From NCBI RefSeq assembly GCF_029958925.1, contig NZ_CP124616.1, positions 248,001-312,000 on the forward strand: a stretch of 64,000 bases of DNA, in the 5' to 3' direction. The notes beneath the pieces are model-generated. The model made no database searches. It was not told where the DNA came from and worked only from the letters and a program-made list of their open reading frames with translations. The translations under genes were made by a program, and so were the position numbers. Shown here piece by piece: positions 17,291-26,624 of the stretch (positions are counted from its first letter, which is position 1; the number at the start of each line of letters is the position of its first letter). Source of the DNA: Tropicibacter oceani (GTDB lineage Bacteria; Pseudomonadota; Alphaproteobacteria; Rhodobacterales; Rhodobacteraceae).

Positions 17291-18064
17291 ATGGCAGGCG
17301 AAAAGCAGGGGTTTCTGACACGCGCCGTGCAGCTTGGCGCGCTGCGCCGCTGGTCGCAGATGGCCAAGGCCGCCCCTGACACCGATTTGCCGGAACTGCG
17401 CCAGCAGCGCAGCATCGCCCGCAAGCTGAAGGCGCAGGTCGACCAGCTGATCCATGTGGCCGATGCCCGCCTTGCCCTGCCGCTGATCGGCAACCAGGCC
17501 TTTCCGCGCCCCGAAGATGCCGATTGGGCCTGGCGGCCGGAGCTGTGGTGCGGTCCGCTGCCGACGCCGGGGATGTCCTCGGTCCAGTCGAAAAGCATGC
17601 TGGGCAAGCAGGCGACGCTGTTCCACGATTGCGCCCAGTCGGAACTGACCCTGCGCCAGCTGCGCAACACGCGCGAGGCGGACCTTGCCGCCTATGGTCT
17701 GCGGCTGGACGTGTTCCGGTTTGACGGTTCTTACCTGTCGCTGGCCATCGACCTGCCCGAAGAGGCCAGCCGCGGCCTGACGCGCAAGCACCTGATCCGG
17801 ATCGACACGATCGTCGAAATGGAAAAGCGGCTCGAAATCTTTGCACGGCTGAACATCAAGCACGGGCCGAACACCGAACAGATCGTGCGCGAACTGCCCT
17901 TGCACCAGGACGACATTCGCGTCGAATTCGACCTGGCCTATACCAAGCTGAACGAAAAGCGCGTCGAACGCATGTGGCTGGACCTGATCTTTGAAGGTCC
18001 GCAGATGAACCAGGTGATCCTGCGGGATCTGACCTTCAGCCGCCGCAAACGCGCCGAACTGTGA
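17291..18064 (+). CDS. conserved unknown protein, possibly DUF6478
   Basis: A 257-residue soluble protein without signal peptide or membrane segment. From memory it resembles the Rhodobacterales family DUF6478, which could not be checked. The N-terminal third is basic and helical (LGALRRWSQMAKAAP, SIARKLKAQVDQLI). The centre holds WAWRPELWCGPLPTPGMSS. The C-terminal half looks beta-rich (FRFDGSYLSLAIDLPEE, IRVEFDLAYTKLNEKR). The next gene follows after 13 bases, so the two probably act together. Confidence 0.75.
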   Translation: MAGEKQGFLTRAVQLGALRRWSQMAKAAPDTDLPELRQQRSIARKLKAQVDQLIHVADARLALPLIGNQAFPRPEDADWAWRPELWCGPLPTPGMSSVQSKSMLGKQATLFHDCAQSELTLRQLRNTREADLAAYGLRLDVFRFDGSYLSLAIDLPEEASRGLTRKHLIRIDTIVEMEKRLEIFARLNIKHGPNTEQIVRELPLHQDDIRVEFDLAYTKLNEKRVERMWLDLIFEGPQMNQVILRDLTFSRRKRAEL

Positions 18065-18077
18065 CAGGGATACCGTC

Positions 18078-18455
18078 ATGAGCCAATTCGAACTGACCAA
18101 GACCCGCTTTCGCGAAGGCGTATGGGAGGGTCTTTTGACCACCAAGGCCAAGGATGCCGGCAGCCCCGAAATCGCGGTGACCCTGCGCGACCAGCCGGTG
18201 CGCGGCGTGACCGTGTCGCAGACCAGCCAAGCCGGGCGCTGGGTGGTAGAAATCCCCGTGCCGCTGGATGCCCTGGGCGATGGCGTGCAGACCTTCCTGA
18301 TTCTCGATGCCAATGCCGAAACCGTTCTGGACAGCTTTACCCTGATCGCCGGAGAGGTTCTGGGCGACGACATCCGCGCCGAGGTCGAACTGCTGCGCGC
18401 CGAGCTGGACATGCTCAAACGCGCCTTTCGCCGTCACTGCCTGGAAACGACCTAG
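18078..18455 (+). CDS. conserved unknown protein, 125 residues
   Basis: A short soluble protein with a beta-rich first part (FELTKTRFREGVWEGLL, VEIPVPLDAL) and a C-terminal helix with a heptad-like pattern (IRAEVELLRAELDMLKRAFRRH) that could form a coiled coil. It starts 13 bases after the preceding unknown gene, a pairing that suggests a shared role. No family was recognised. Confidence 0.75.
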   Translation: MSQFELTKTRFREGVWEGLLTTKAKDAGSPEIAVTLRDQPVRGVTVSQTSQAGRWVVEIPVPLDALGDGVQTFLILDANAETVLDSFTLIAGEVLGDDIRAEVELLRAELDMLKRAFRRHCLETT

Positions 18456-18525
18456 GGCGTGACCAGAATTTCAGCCTGAAATTCCATTCACCTCGCGGAC
18501 TCGACTCGCCCCCCGCCTGGCGCTA

Positions 18526-18540
18526 GAACAAAAAGAGAAC
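18526..18540. promoter_or_regulatory. LexA (SOS) box upstream of imuB
   Basis: GAAC-AAAAAGA-GAAC is the reverse complement of the direct repeat GTTC-N7-GTTC recognised by alphaproteobacterial LexA. It lies 17 bases before the imuB ATG, where bound LexA would block transcription. A further GTTC at 18550-18553 lies in inverted orientation. Confidence 0.8.
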
Positions 18541-18557
18541 AAACTGCCGGTTCTCTC

Positions 18558-20219
18558 ATGCGTCACCGCCGTATCCTTTCGCTCTGGTTTCCGCGCCTTG
18601 GCGCCGAACGCCTGATCCGGGCCGAACCCTGGTTGGCCGATATCCCCTTTGCCGTGGTCGGCGAAGAGGCGCAGGCGCAGGTCATCACATCGCTCAACGA
18701 CCGGGCGCAGCAGCTGGGGATCTACCGCGGCCAACCCCTGCGCGATGCCCATGCGCTTTGCGCGGATCTGGTCACCCGCAGCGCGATCCCCCACCGCGAC
18801 CTGGCGTTTCTGAACGTCTTGCACCGCTGGGCCGGGCGCTATTCCCCCTGGGTCGCGCCCGAACCGCCCGACGCATTGGTGATCGACCTGACCGGCTGCG
18901 CCCATCTGTTTGGCGGCGAACCCGCCTTGATGCAGCAAGTGGCGCAGGACTGCGCCGACCTGGGGCTGAGCGTCCGGCAGGGCCTGGCCGATACCCTGGG
19001 CGCGGCCTGGGCGCTGGCGCGGTTCACCCGCCAGGACGCCACCAGCCACCGCAACGGCGACGCCATCGACCAGGAGGCACGCGCCACAAGATCCCGCGCG
19101 GGCAAGCGGCGGCATTGGGAACGCGGCGGCCTGCCCCCCGGCGCCCCCGCCCAGGACCTGCCGCAAGGATGCATCGCCGGCATCGGCCAAAGCTGGAGCG
19201 CGATTTCCCCGTTGCCCGTCGCCGCCCTGCGCATCGACGCCCATACCCAGAACCAGCTCAACCGGCTTGGGTTGCGCCGTATCGCGGATCTGATCGGCCA
19301 GCCCCGCGCCGGTCTGGCCCGGCGCTTTGGGCGCGGCCTGGTCGATCAGTTGGACAAGGCCACCGGCAGCGCCCCGGAACCGATCAGCCCGGCCCGCGCG
19401 CCCGACCGCTTTTCCGCCCGGCTGTCCCTGCCCGATCCCATCGGCCTGGCCGACGATGTCGCCGAGGCCCTGGCGCGGCTGACCGGCCACCTTTGCGAGC
19501 GGCTGAAACAGAGGGGGCGCGGCGCGCGGGTTCTGCGGCTCGAAGCCTATCGCGCCGATCACACCATGCAGTGGCTTACCCTGAAATCCGCCGTGGCCAG
19601 CCATGACCCGGCCCGCCTGATGCCGCTGCTGCGCATGAAGATCGACGAAATCGACGCAGGCCCCGGCATCGACATGCTGCGGCTTGAGGCGATCCAGCAC
19701 GAACCGATCCATGCCCGCACCATGGCAGGCCACGCCGAGGCCGCCGCCCGCGGCCAGGCCCGCCAGGAAAAGGGGCTGGAAACCGCCACCGAAGACCTGC
19801 TGAGCCGCCTTGGCGCCCGCATCGGGATGGACGAAATCACCCGCCGCCACCCCGGCAACAGCCATATCCCCGAAAAGGGCGCGCTGGTTCTGGCCGCCGC
19901 CTGGTCGGAACCGGCGCAGGACTGGCCGCGCCATCCGGTGCGCCGGCCCTTGCAGCTGTGGCGCCCCGAACCTGTCCATGCCCCCGACACCCCCGCCCTG
20001 CCCAAGCGCTTTCGCTGGCGCGGCCGCGACTTTGCACCAAAGGGCGCCACCGGTCCCGAACGCATCGCGCCGGAATGGTGGCTGGACGATCCCGAATGGC
20101 GGTCCGGGCCGCGCGATTACTGGCGGGTGGAAACCGACAAGGGCGAAAGGCTGTGGCTGTTTTATGCGCATGGCGGGGCCATGTCCTCGGGGTGGTTCTG
20201 CCAGGGGGAATTCGCCTAG
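18558..20219 (+). CDS. imuB: ImuB-like Y-family DNA polymerase subunit
   Basis: A 553-residue protein with the Y-family polymerase layout: palm and fingers (about 1-230), a helix-hairpin-helix region (LNRLGLRRIADLIGQPRAGL near 233) and little finger. The first catalytic carboxylate of DinB-type enzymes is missing (ILSLWFPRLG), and the later DE pair is reduced to PDALVID, as expected for ImuB, a non-catalytic hub of the mutasome. In most genomes imuB sits between imuA (or sulA-like) and dnaE2. Neither is adjacent here: the upstream genes are unknowns and serB follows. The LexA box supports SOS induction. Confidence 0.85.
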   Translation: MRHRRILSLWFPRLGAERLIRAEPWLADIPFAVVGEEAQAQVITSLNDRAQQLGIYRGQPLRDAHALCADLVTRSAIPHRDLAFLNVLHRWAGRYSPWVAPEPPDALVIDLTGCAHLFGGEPALMQQVAQDCADLGLSVRQGLADTLGAAWALARFTRQDATSHRNGDAIDQEARATRSRAGKRRHWERGGLPPGAPAQDLPQGCIAGIGQSWSAISPLPVAALRIDAHTQNQLNRLGLRRIADLIGQPRAGLARRFGRGLVDQLDKATGSAPEPISPARAPDRFSARLSLPDPIGLADDVAEALARLTGHLCERLKQRGRGARVLRLEAYRADHTMQWLTLKSAVASHDPARLMPLLRMKIDEIDAGPGIDMLRLEAIQHEPIHARTMAGHAEAAARGQARQEKGLETATEDLLSRLGARIGMDEITRRHPGNSHIPEKGALVLAAAWSEPAQDWPRHPVRRPLQLWRPEPVHAPDTPALPKRFRWRGRDFAPKGATGPERIAPEWWLDDPEWRSGPRDYWRVETDKGERLWLFYAHGGAMSSGWFCQGEFA

Positions 20220-20276
20220 ACCGCCGCGCCTGCCCATGGCAAAAGCCCGGCGCAATCCATGCCGAAAGGGTTTCCC

Positions 20277-21146
20277 ATGTTCATCGTCTCGCTTATCGCC
20301 AAACCCGGCGCGCTTGATCCCGCCCTGGTCGACAACCTGCGCAACGCATGGGGGGGCGGCATGGCCAGCTGGCTGTCCGCGGACGAGGCGGCGGAATTCC
20401 CGGTCGAACAGATCCCCGGCAACCTTGAGCAGGTGCGCGCCTCGGTCGCCGATCAAGTTGACCTGAACATCATCCCCGCTGAAAACCGCCGCAAAAAGAT
20501 GCTTCTGGCCGATATGGACAGCACCATGATCCAGCAGGAATGCATCGACGAGCTGGCCGAAGAGGCGGGTGTCGGCGCCCACGTCAAGGACATCACCGCC
20601 CGCGCCATGAACGGCGAGCTGGATTTCGAAGGTGCGCTGACCGAACGCGTCGCCCTGCTCAAGGGCCTGCCCGAAAGCGTCATCGACAAGGTCGTTCAGG
20701 ACCGCATCACCCTGATGCCCGGCGGCCGCACGCTGATCGCCACGATGAAGGCGAACGGCGGCCATGCCGCGCTGGTTTCGGGCGGCTTCACGGCCTTTAC
20801 GACGCGCGTCTCGGGGCTGCTGGGCTTTGACGAAAACCGTGCCAACACGCTGCTGATCGAAAACGGCGCACTGACCGGCGCGGTCGCGCGTCCGATCCTT
20901 GGCCGAGAGGCCAAGATCGAGGCGCTGGAACAGATCAGCGCCCGCATCGGCATCGCCGAGGCCGACGTGATCGCCGTCGGCGACGGCGCCAATGATCTGG
21001 GCATGCTGGGCCGCGCCGGTCTGGGCGTCGCCCTGCACGCCAAACCCATGGTCCAGGAACAAAGCGATTGCCGGGTGAACCACGGCGATCTGACCGCGCT
21101 GCTGTACCTGCAGGGCTATACCCGCGACGACTTTGTCACCGCCTGA
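20277..21146 (+). CDS. serB: phosphoserine phosphatase
   Basis: A 289-residue HAD enzyme that removes phosphate from phosphoserine, the last step of serine synthesis. Motif I is LLADMDSTMIQQEC with the nucleophile Asp, motif II VSGGFTAF, and motif IV VGDGANDLGMLG. An N-terminal region of about 75 residues precedes the catalytic domain as in SerB. ATG 20277 (MFIVSLIAKPG) has AAAGGG six bases upstream and is preferred over ATG 20259. Confidence 0.95.
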   Translation: MFIVSLIAKPGALDPALVDNLRNAWGGGMASWLSADEAAEFPVEQIPGNLEQVRASVADQVDLNIIPAENRRKKMLLADMDSTMIQQECIDELAEEAGVGAHVKDITARAMNGELDFEGALTERVALLKGLPESVIDKVVQDRITLMPGGRTLIATMKANGGHAALVSGGFTAFTTRVSGLLGFDENRANTLLIENGALTGAVARPILGREAKIEALEQISARIGIAEADVIAVGDGANDLGMLGRAGLGVALHAKPMVQEQSDCRVNHGDLTALLYLQGYTRDDFVTA

Positions 21147-21170
21147 CCGTATTTGCCGCAGGCGGGCCCC

Positions 21171-21201
21171 TTGACCTTCCAGTGACTGGAAGCCCTATCT
21201 G
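21171..21201 (+). promoter_or_regulatory. CueR-type promoter of copA
   Basis: TTGACC (21171-21176) and TATCTG (21196-21201) are separated by 19 bases, the long spacer of MerR-family promoters. The spacer holds the perfect dyad CTTCCAG-TGA-CTGGAAG (21176-21192). The regulator is probably the cueR gene at the end of the same transcript. Confidence 0.88.
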
Positions 21202-21233
21202 AAGGGCAAGACTGTCACTGTCAGGGGGCCACC

Positions 21234-23708
21234 ATGGCCAGGGAAATCCTTCGTTTCGAAGTCACCAAGCTGAGCTGCGCCGGATGCGTCGGCCGGGCCG
21301 AACGCGCCCTGGCTGCGGTTCCCGGTGTCACCGACGCCCGCGTCAACCTTGCCACCCGCATGGCGCAGGTCGAAGGCACCGCAGCAACGGACGCGCTGCG
21401 CAGCGCCCTGCAGACGGCGGGCTATCCGGCGGCGCAATCGCATCACCGGCTGACCATCCAGGGCATGAGCTGTGCGTCCTGCGCGGGGCGTGTGGAACGC
21501 GCCCTGACCGCCGTGCCGGGCGTTCTGGAGGCGCGCGTCAACCTTGCCTCGGAAACGGCCGAGATCACCGCCATGGCCGGCGCGGTCGAACCCGCGCAAC
21601 TGGCGCAAATCGTCACCGCCGCGGGCTATCCTGCCAGCCCCGTCGCCGACCATGCCCGCGCCGAGACCGAGGATCGGCGCGCCGCCGAAACCCGTACCCT
21701 CAAGCGTGACCTGACCATCGCCGCCGCCCTGACCCTGCCGGTTTTCCTGGGCGTCATGGGATCGCACCTGATCCCCGCCCTGCACCACTGGATCAACGGC
21801 ACCATCGGCCAGACCGCCTGGTGGGCCATGCAATTCGTCCTGACCACGCTTGTGCTGCTTTGGCCCGGCCAGCGGTTTTTCCGCATTGGCCTGCCCTTGC
21901 TGGCCAAGGGCGCCCCGGACATGAATTCGCTTGTGGCGCTGGGCACGCTGGCGGCCTGGGGCTATTCGACGGTTGCCCTGTTCGCCCCCACCCTGCTGCC
22001 CCAAGCCAGCCGCGACGTCTATTTCGAAGCGGCCGCCGTGATCGTCACCCTGATCCTGCTGGGCCGCTTTCTGGAAGCCCGCGCCAAGGGCCGCACCGGC
22101 GCCGCGATCCGCCGCCTGGTGGGTCTGCGCCCCGACAGCGCGCGGGTTGAACGCGATGGCGCCGTGATCGAACTGCCGGTCGATCAGGTCGTCGCGGGCG
22201 ACATCCTGCACCTGCGCCCCGGCGAACGCATCGCGGTGGACGGCGCGGTTCTGACCGGACGGTCCTATGTCGATGAAAGCATGATCACCGGCGAACCCGT
22301 CCCGGTGGAAAAGCTTGCTGGCGCGGGCCTGGTCGCTGGCACCGTGAACGGCAGCGGCGCGCTGACCTTCCGGGCCACCGCCGTTGGCGCGGACACCATG
22401 CTGGCCCGGATCATCGCCCTGGTCGAGGATGCGCAGGGCGCCCGCCTGCCGGTACAGGCACTGGCCGACCGTGTCGTGCGCTGGTTCGTGCCGGCGGTCA
22501 TCGCCCTGGCCGTGCTGACGGTGCTGGCGTGGCTGGCCTTTGGTCCCGGTCTCAGTTTTGCCTTGGTCGCCGGGGTCTGCGTTCTGATCATTGCCTGCCC
22601 CTGCGCCATGGGGCTGGCGACGCCGACCTCGATCATGGTCGGCACCGGCCGCGCCGCCGAGATGGGCGTGCTGTTTCGCAAGGGCGACGCCCTGCAGCGG
22701 CTGGACGAAATCAAGGTCATCGCCTTTGACAAGACCGGCACCCTGACCGAAGGGCGGCCCGAACTGGCCGCCTCGGTCGCGGCCCCTGGGTTCGACACCG
22801 GACAGGTGCTGGCCCTGGCCGCCAGCGCCGAGCAAGGCTCTGAACACCCCATCGCGCGGGCGCTTGAAAGGGCCGCCGGGCCGGGGCTGATGCAAGCCAC
22901 CGAGACCGAAGCGATCCCCGGTCACGGGTTGCGCGCCGTGGTCGATGGAAAGATCGTGCTGGTCGGCGCCCCCCGCCTGATGATCCGCGAAGGCATCGAC
23001 CTGGCCCCGCTGGCCGCCGCTCTCGACTCGATGCAGGCCAAGGGCCAGACCCCTGCCCTGGTGGCCATCGACGGCAGGATCGCGGCGGGCTTTGCCGTCG
23101 CCGACCGCATCAAACCCGGCGCGCGGGCGGCGCTGGATGCCCTGCGCGCCCGGGGGCTGGAAATCGCGCTGATCACCGGCGACACCCGCGCCACCGCGCA
23201 GGCCATCGCCGCCGAGCTGGGCATCACCCATGTCGAGGCCGAGGTCCTGCCCGAGGGCAAGCTGGAGGCCGTCAAACACCTGCGCGGCCGCTTTGGCCCC
23301 GTGGCCTTTTGCGGCGATGGCATCAACGACGCCCCCGCCCTGGCCGAAGCTGACGTGGGCCTGGCCATCGGCACCGGCACCGACGTCGCCATCGAAAGCG
23401 CCGACGTGGTGCTGGTTTCCGGCGAGCTGTCCGGCGCGGTCAACGCGGTCACGGCCAGCCAGTCGGTGATGCGCAACATCCGCCAGAACCTGTTCTGGGC
23501 CTTTGGCTACAACGTCGCGTTGATCCCGGTGGCCGCCGGGGTTTTCTATCCGCTGACCGGCTGGCTGCTGTCGCCGATGCTGGCGGCGGGGGCCATGGCG
23601 CTGTCTTCGGTCTTTGTGGTCAGCAACGCCCTGCGGCTGCGCGCCATGTCCCCGATGCAGGATCAACCCGGCGCACGGACCCGCGATTTGCAGGAGGCCC
23701 CGGCATGA
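21234..23708 (+). CDS. copA: copper-exporting P1B-type ATPase
   Basis: An 824-residue Cu(I) pump of the inner membrane. Two N-terminal heavy-metal domains have CAGC (C15, C18) and CASC (C80, C83). The actuator motif is TGE in SMITGEPVPVEK. The intramembrane metal site is CPC (455-457) in CPCAMGLATP. The phosphorylation motif is DKTGTLTEG (Asp499), and GDGINDAPAL closes the P domain. Eight membrane segments are expected. It overlaps the MerR-family gene by four bases (ATGA at 23705), and the CueR-type promoter upstream indicates induction by Cu(I). Confidence 0.96.
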   Translation: MAREILRFEVTKLSCAGCVGRAERALAAVPGVTDARVNLATRMAQVEGTAATDALRSALQTAGYPAAQSHHRLTIQGMSCASCAGRVERALTAVPGVLEARVNLASETAEITAMAGAVEPAQLAQIVTAAGYPASPVADHARAETEDRRAAETRTLKRDLTIAAALTLPVFLGVMGSHLIPALHHWINGTIGQTAWWAMQFVLTTLVLLWPGQRFFRIGLPLLAKGAPDMNSLVALGTLAAWGYSTVALFAPTLLPQASRDVYFEAAAVIVTLILLGRFLEARAKGRTGAAIRRLVGLRPDSARVERDGAVIELPVDQVVAGDILHLRPGERIAVDGAVLTGRSYVDESMITGEPVPVEKLAGAGLVAGTVNGSGALTFRATAVGADTMLARIIALVEDAQGARLPVQALADRVVRWFVPAVIALAVLTVLAWLAFGPGLSFALVAGVCVLIIACPCAMGLATPTSIMVGTGRAAEMGVLFRKGDALQRLDEIKVIAFDKTGTLTEGRPELAASVAAPGFDTGQVLALAASAEQGSEHPIARALERAAGPGLMQATETEAIPGHGLRAVVDGKIVLVGAPRLMIREGIDLAPLAAALDSMQAKGQTPALVAIDGRIAAGFAVADRIKPGARAALDALRARGLEIALITGDTRATAQAIAAELGITHVEAEVLPEGKLEAVKHLRGRFGPVAFCGDGINDAPALAEADVGLAIGTGTDVAIESADVVLVSGELSGAVNAVTASQSVMRNIRQNLFWAFGYNVALIPVAAGVFYPLTGWLLSPMLAAGAMALSSVFVVSNALRLRAMSPMQDQPGARTRDLQEAPA

Positions 23709-24097
23709 ACATCGGCGATGTCGCGCGGCGCTCGGGCCTGCCGACCAAGACGATCCGGTATTACGAGGATATCGGGCTGATCCGCCCGAACCGCACCGAA
23801 AACGGCTATCGCGCCTTTTCCGACAGCGACCTGCACAAGCTGACCTTTCTGGCCCGCGCCCGCGAATTGGGCTTTTCGATCGAGGATTGCCGCGCGCTTT
23901 TGGCGATGTACGAGGACGAAACCCGCGCCAGCGCCGATGTCAAACGCCTGGCCGAGGAACACCTGACCCGGATCGACGAAAAGCTGGCGCAGTTGCAGGC
24001 CATGCGCCGGACGCTCAGCGATCTGGTCCATGCCTGCCGGGGCGACAACCGGCCCGATTGCCCCATCCTTCGGGACCTCGCCGAAGGCAAGGAATGA
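23705..24097 (+). CDS. cueR: MerR family copper-responsive regulator CueR
   Basis: A 130-residue regulator: winged-helix DNA-binding domain (1-70, MNIGDVARRSGLPTKTIRYY), long dimerisation helix and a C-terminal metal-binding loop with C111 and C119 (ACRGDNRPDCPI). The two-cysteine loop with this spacing is typical of Cu(I)/Ag(I)/Au(I) sensors. It is coupled to copA by an ATGA overlap, so it is likely made from the promoter it activates. Confidence 0.92.
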   Translation: MNIGDVARRSGLPTKTIRYYEDIGLIRPNRTENGYRAFSDSDLHKLTFLARARELGFSIEDCRALLAMYEDETRASADVKRLAEEHLTRIDEKLAQLQAMRRTLSDLVHACRGDNRPDCPILRDLAEGKE

Positions 24098-24153
24098 TCC
24101 GGCATTGACGCCCCGCAGCGGATCGCGTCATTTGCCCGCCAAGGAGGCCCGTC

Positions 24154-24969
24154 ATGACCGACCATTACGCCGTTTTCGGCAATCCCGTCGTCCAGTCCAA
24201 ATCCCCGATGATCCACGCGCGCTTTGCCGCCGAGACCGGGCAGGACATGGACTATGTCAAGATCGAAGCGCCGGTCGATGGCTTTGCCGATGCGCTGCGC
24301 GCCTTTGTCGACAAAGGCGGTCGGGGCTGCAATGTGACCGCCCCCTTCAAGCTGGAGGCCTATGCCCTGGCCACCGAACACACCCAAGCCGCGCGCATGG
24401 CCGGGTCGACCAATACGCTGCGCTTTGACGGCAACCGGATCGAGGCGCACAACACCGACGGTGTCGGCCTGCTGCGCGACATCCAGGACAACCTGGGCCA
24501 TTCCCTGAAAGGCAAACGCATCCTGATGCTGGGGGCCGGCGGCGCCGTGCGCGGTGCGGCCCTGCCGTTCCTGCAGGCCGGGCCGGCGGAATTCGCGCTG
24601 CTGAACCGCAGCGTCGACAAGGCGCAGGCGATCTGTGACATGCTGAAGGACCACGGCGAAATCGTGCTGTGCGACCCGGTCCGCGCCAAGGGCTATGACA
24701 TCGTGCTGAACGGCACTTCGTCCAGTCTGGGCGGCAGCTGCCCGACCATGCCCGACGGGGTTTTTGACGGCTGCGCGCTGGCCTATGACCTGTCCTACGG
24801 CAAAGGGCTGACGCCCTTTCTGCAGGCGGCGCAAAAGGCGGGTGTGCCGCAGCTGGCCGACGGGGTCGGAATGTTGGTGGAACAGGCCGCCGAGGCGTTT
24901 GCCTGGTGGCGCGGGACAACCCCCGCGACCACCGATCTGATCCGCGAAATGACGATCCCGCTGACCTGA
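24154..24969 (+). CDS. aroE: shikimate dehydrogenase
   Basis: A 271-residue NADPH-dependent enzyme that reduces 3-dehydroshikimate in chorismate synthesis. The substrate domain shows YAVFGNPVVQSKSPMIHARF and NVTAPFKLEAY with the catalytic Lys. The nucleotide domain has MLGAGGAVRGAALPFL. GMLVEQAAEAFAWWRG is the usual C-terminal motif. AAGGAGG lies six bases before ATG 24154. It converges on the TolC-like gene with only three bases between the stops. Confidence 0.95.
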   Translation: MTDHYAVFGNPVVQSKSPMIHARFAAETGQDMDYVKIEAPVDGFADALRAFVDKGGRGCNVTAPFKLEAYALATEHTQAARMAGSTNTLRFDGNRIEAHNTDGVGLLRDIQDNLGHSLKGKRILMLGAGGAVRGAALPFLQAGPAEFALLNRSVDKAQAICDMLKDHGEIVLCDPVRAKGYDIVLNGTSSSLGGSCPTMPDGVFDGCALAYDLSYGKGLTPFLQAAQKAGVPQLADGVGMLVEQAAEAFAWWRGTTPATTDLIREMTIPLT

Positions 24970-24972
24970 GCC

Positions 24973-26394
24973 TTACTGCTTTTGAAGGCGCTCCAGAACG
25001 CGGTCAAGCTGCTTGCCCTGCTTGCTGCGGGCGGTCGGCGCGTCCTTGACCAGGTTGTAGTATTCGGCCGGGTCGTATTTCACCACGTTCAGCTTGAGGT
25101 GTTCTGTGGTCAGCATGCCCAGCGAAGCCAGCACCTGATAGGCCGCAAGATGGCGGTCGATGGTTGCCGAAATCAGCCCCGACTGCGCATCCAAAAGCTC
25201 TTGTTCCGCTTCGAGCACGTCAAAGGTTGTCCGCGCCCCCAGCGAGGCTTCTTCACGAACGCCGCGGAAGGCGACTGTTGCGGCCCGAACCTGCTGGTTG
25301 CTGGCCTCGATGCTGGCTGCCGCCACCTTGAGCGTCGCATAGGCCGTCGAAACGTCCTGGGTGATCGCGTGGCGTACCGTGTGCAGGTTGCCCCGTTCGG
25401 CATCGCGGCGGGCGCGCGCCTTGCGGACTTCGGCGCTCAGGCGGCCGCCCTGGTAGATCGGGCCGCTGGCCCCAAGGGTGATGGACCCGATGCGCGAATT
25501 CGTCGGATCCTTGAAGTTGTCGGTCGCCGCCAGGCGGCCCGACAGCGAAACCGTGGGTTTCATCGCCGCTTCGGCCTGGCTGACCAGCAGTTCCAGCGCC
25601 AGGATCTGGTGCTGCACGCTGATCAGGTCGGGGTGCAGGCGCAGGGCCGTCGCAGCGCCTTCGGCCTGTGCGGGCAGACGCGGCAGGGATTTGGGCGCGA
25701 CAAGGTTGCCGGGCTTCTTGCCGACAACGGCGGTATATTCGGCGCGGGCGATATCCAGATCCCCCTGCGATGCGGCCAGCGCGCTGCGGGCAGCGGCCAG
25801 GCGGGCTTCGGCAAGGGCGACATCGGTGCGGGTGACTTCACCGACTTCGAACCGGTCACGGGCGGCGCGCAGTTCGGTTTCGATCACCCGGACGTTGTTC
25901 TGCCGCAACCCGACGATTTCCAGCGTCCGGCGCACGTTCAAAAAGGCGGAAACCGCGCGCAACAGAACCTGCTGTTCGATCGAGACAAGCGTTTCGCGGG
26001 TGGCCAGAACGACCTCTTTGGCGGCTTCGATACCCAGCTGGCTTTTGCCGAAATCATACAGCGTGTAGCTGGCGATCAGGGCAACCGTCGATTCGGTATT
26101 GGAAATGCGGCCGCGATAGCTGGCGGAATAGTTGAACCCGAATTGGCGCTGGATCTCGGCAGACCAGCTGAGCGTCGGGCGCAGCGCCGACATGGCAATC
26201 GCCACATCTTCGTCGGCTGCGCGCAACACCGCGCGGTTCTGTTCCAGAAGCCCGCTGTGGTTGTAGGCCGAGGTCAGCGCATCGGCCAGGTTTTCGGCCA
26301 TCGCGGTCCCCGCCATCAGAACCGAGATCGAAGCAACGGTCACAAGGCGGCGGACCCCCTGGCGAATGGTCCTGTTCATTCCGGTCAGCTTCAT
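24973..26394 (-). CDS. TolC family outer membrane efflux protein
   Basis: A 473-residue protein with a signal peptide (cleaved after ...ISVLMAGTAMA) and the two repeated helical halves of outer membrane factors. It resembles TolC-type exit ducts for type I secretion (ENLADALTSAYNHSGLL near the start, later LGARTTFDVLEAEQELLDAQ). It spans outer membrane and periplasm as a trimer. ATG 26394 is chosen because GGAG lies nine bases upstream, whereas the upstream ATG 26409 has a poor site. No inner-membrane pump or adaptor gene is adjacent. Confidence 0.88.
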   Translation of the reverse strand: MKLTGMNRTIRQGVRRLVTVASISVLMAGTAMAENLADALTSAYNHSGLLEQNRAVLRAADEDVAIAMSALRPTLSWSAEIQRQFGFNYSASYRGRISNTESTVALIASYTLYDFGKSQLGIEAAKEVVLATRETLVSIEQQVLLRAVSAFLNVRRTLEIVGLRQNNVRVIETELRAARDRFEVGEVTRTDVALAEARLAAARSALAASQGDLDIARAEYTAVVGKKPGNLVAPKSLPRLPAQAEGAATALRLHPDLISVQHQILALELLVSQAEAAMKPTVSLSGRLAATDNFKDPTNSRIGSITLGASGPIYQGGRLSAEVRKARARRDAERGNLHTVRHAITQDVSTAYATLKVAAASIEASNQQVRAATVAFRGVREEASLGARTTFDVLEAEQELLDAQSGLISATIDRHLAAYQVLASLGMLTTEHLKLNVVKYDPAEYYNLVKDAPTARSKQGKQLDRVLERLQKQ

Positions 26395-26434
26395 CGCCAG
26401 TCGCTCCATACATCAAACGCAATTTCCTGAATAC

Positions 26435-26463
26435 TTGGTAGCGCCGCGGGCTGGGGCTGTCAA
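26435..26463 (-). promoter_or_regulatory. putative promoter of the TolC-like gene
   Basis: On the minus strand TTGACA (26463-26458) and TACCAA (26440-26435) are separated by 17 bases, 41 bases before the chosen start. Confidence 0.45.
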
Positions 26464-26624
26464 AACCCAAGCCGCCGCAGGTCGCATTGAACCGAACGGT
26501 TCAGACTCAGGGCTTTCCTTGGTGTTTCTTCCCCTTTCGGCATCACGGGTCAAGACTTGCCGGCGCCTGATCGTCAAATAGGCGCCGAACCGGGGCATTG
26601 TGCGATCACATCTGCGGCATGACC

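Noticed and set aside
18471-21083. An 870-residue open frame on the minus strand
   Set aside because: It lies antisense to imuB and serB, reads as low-complexity Gly, Ala, Gln and Arg, and has no domain. Long antisense frames are common in GC-rich genomes.
21195-23666. An 823-residue minus-strand frame
   Set aside because: Exact antisense of copA with composition typical of a shadow frame.
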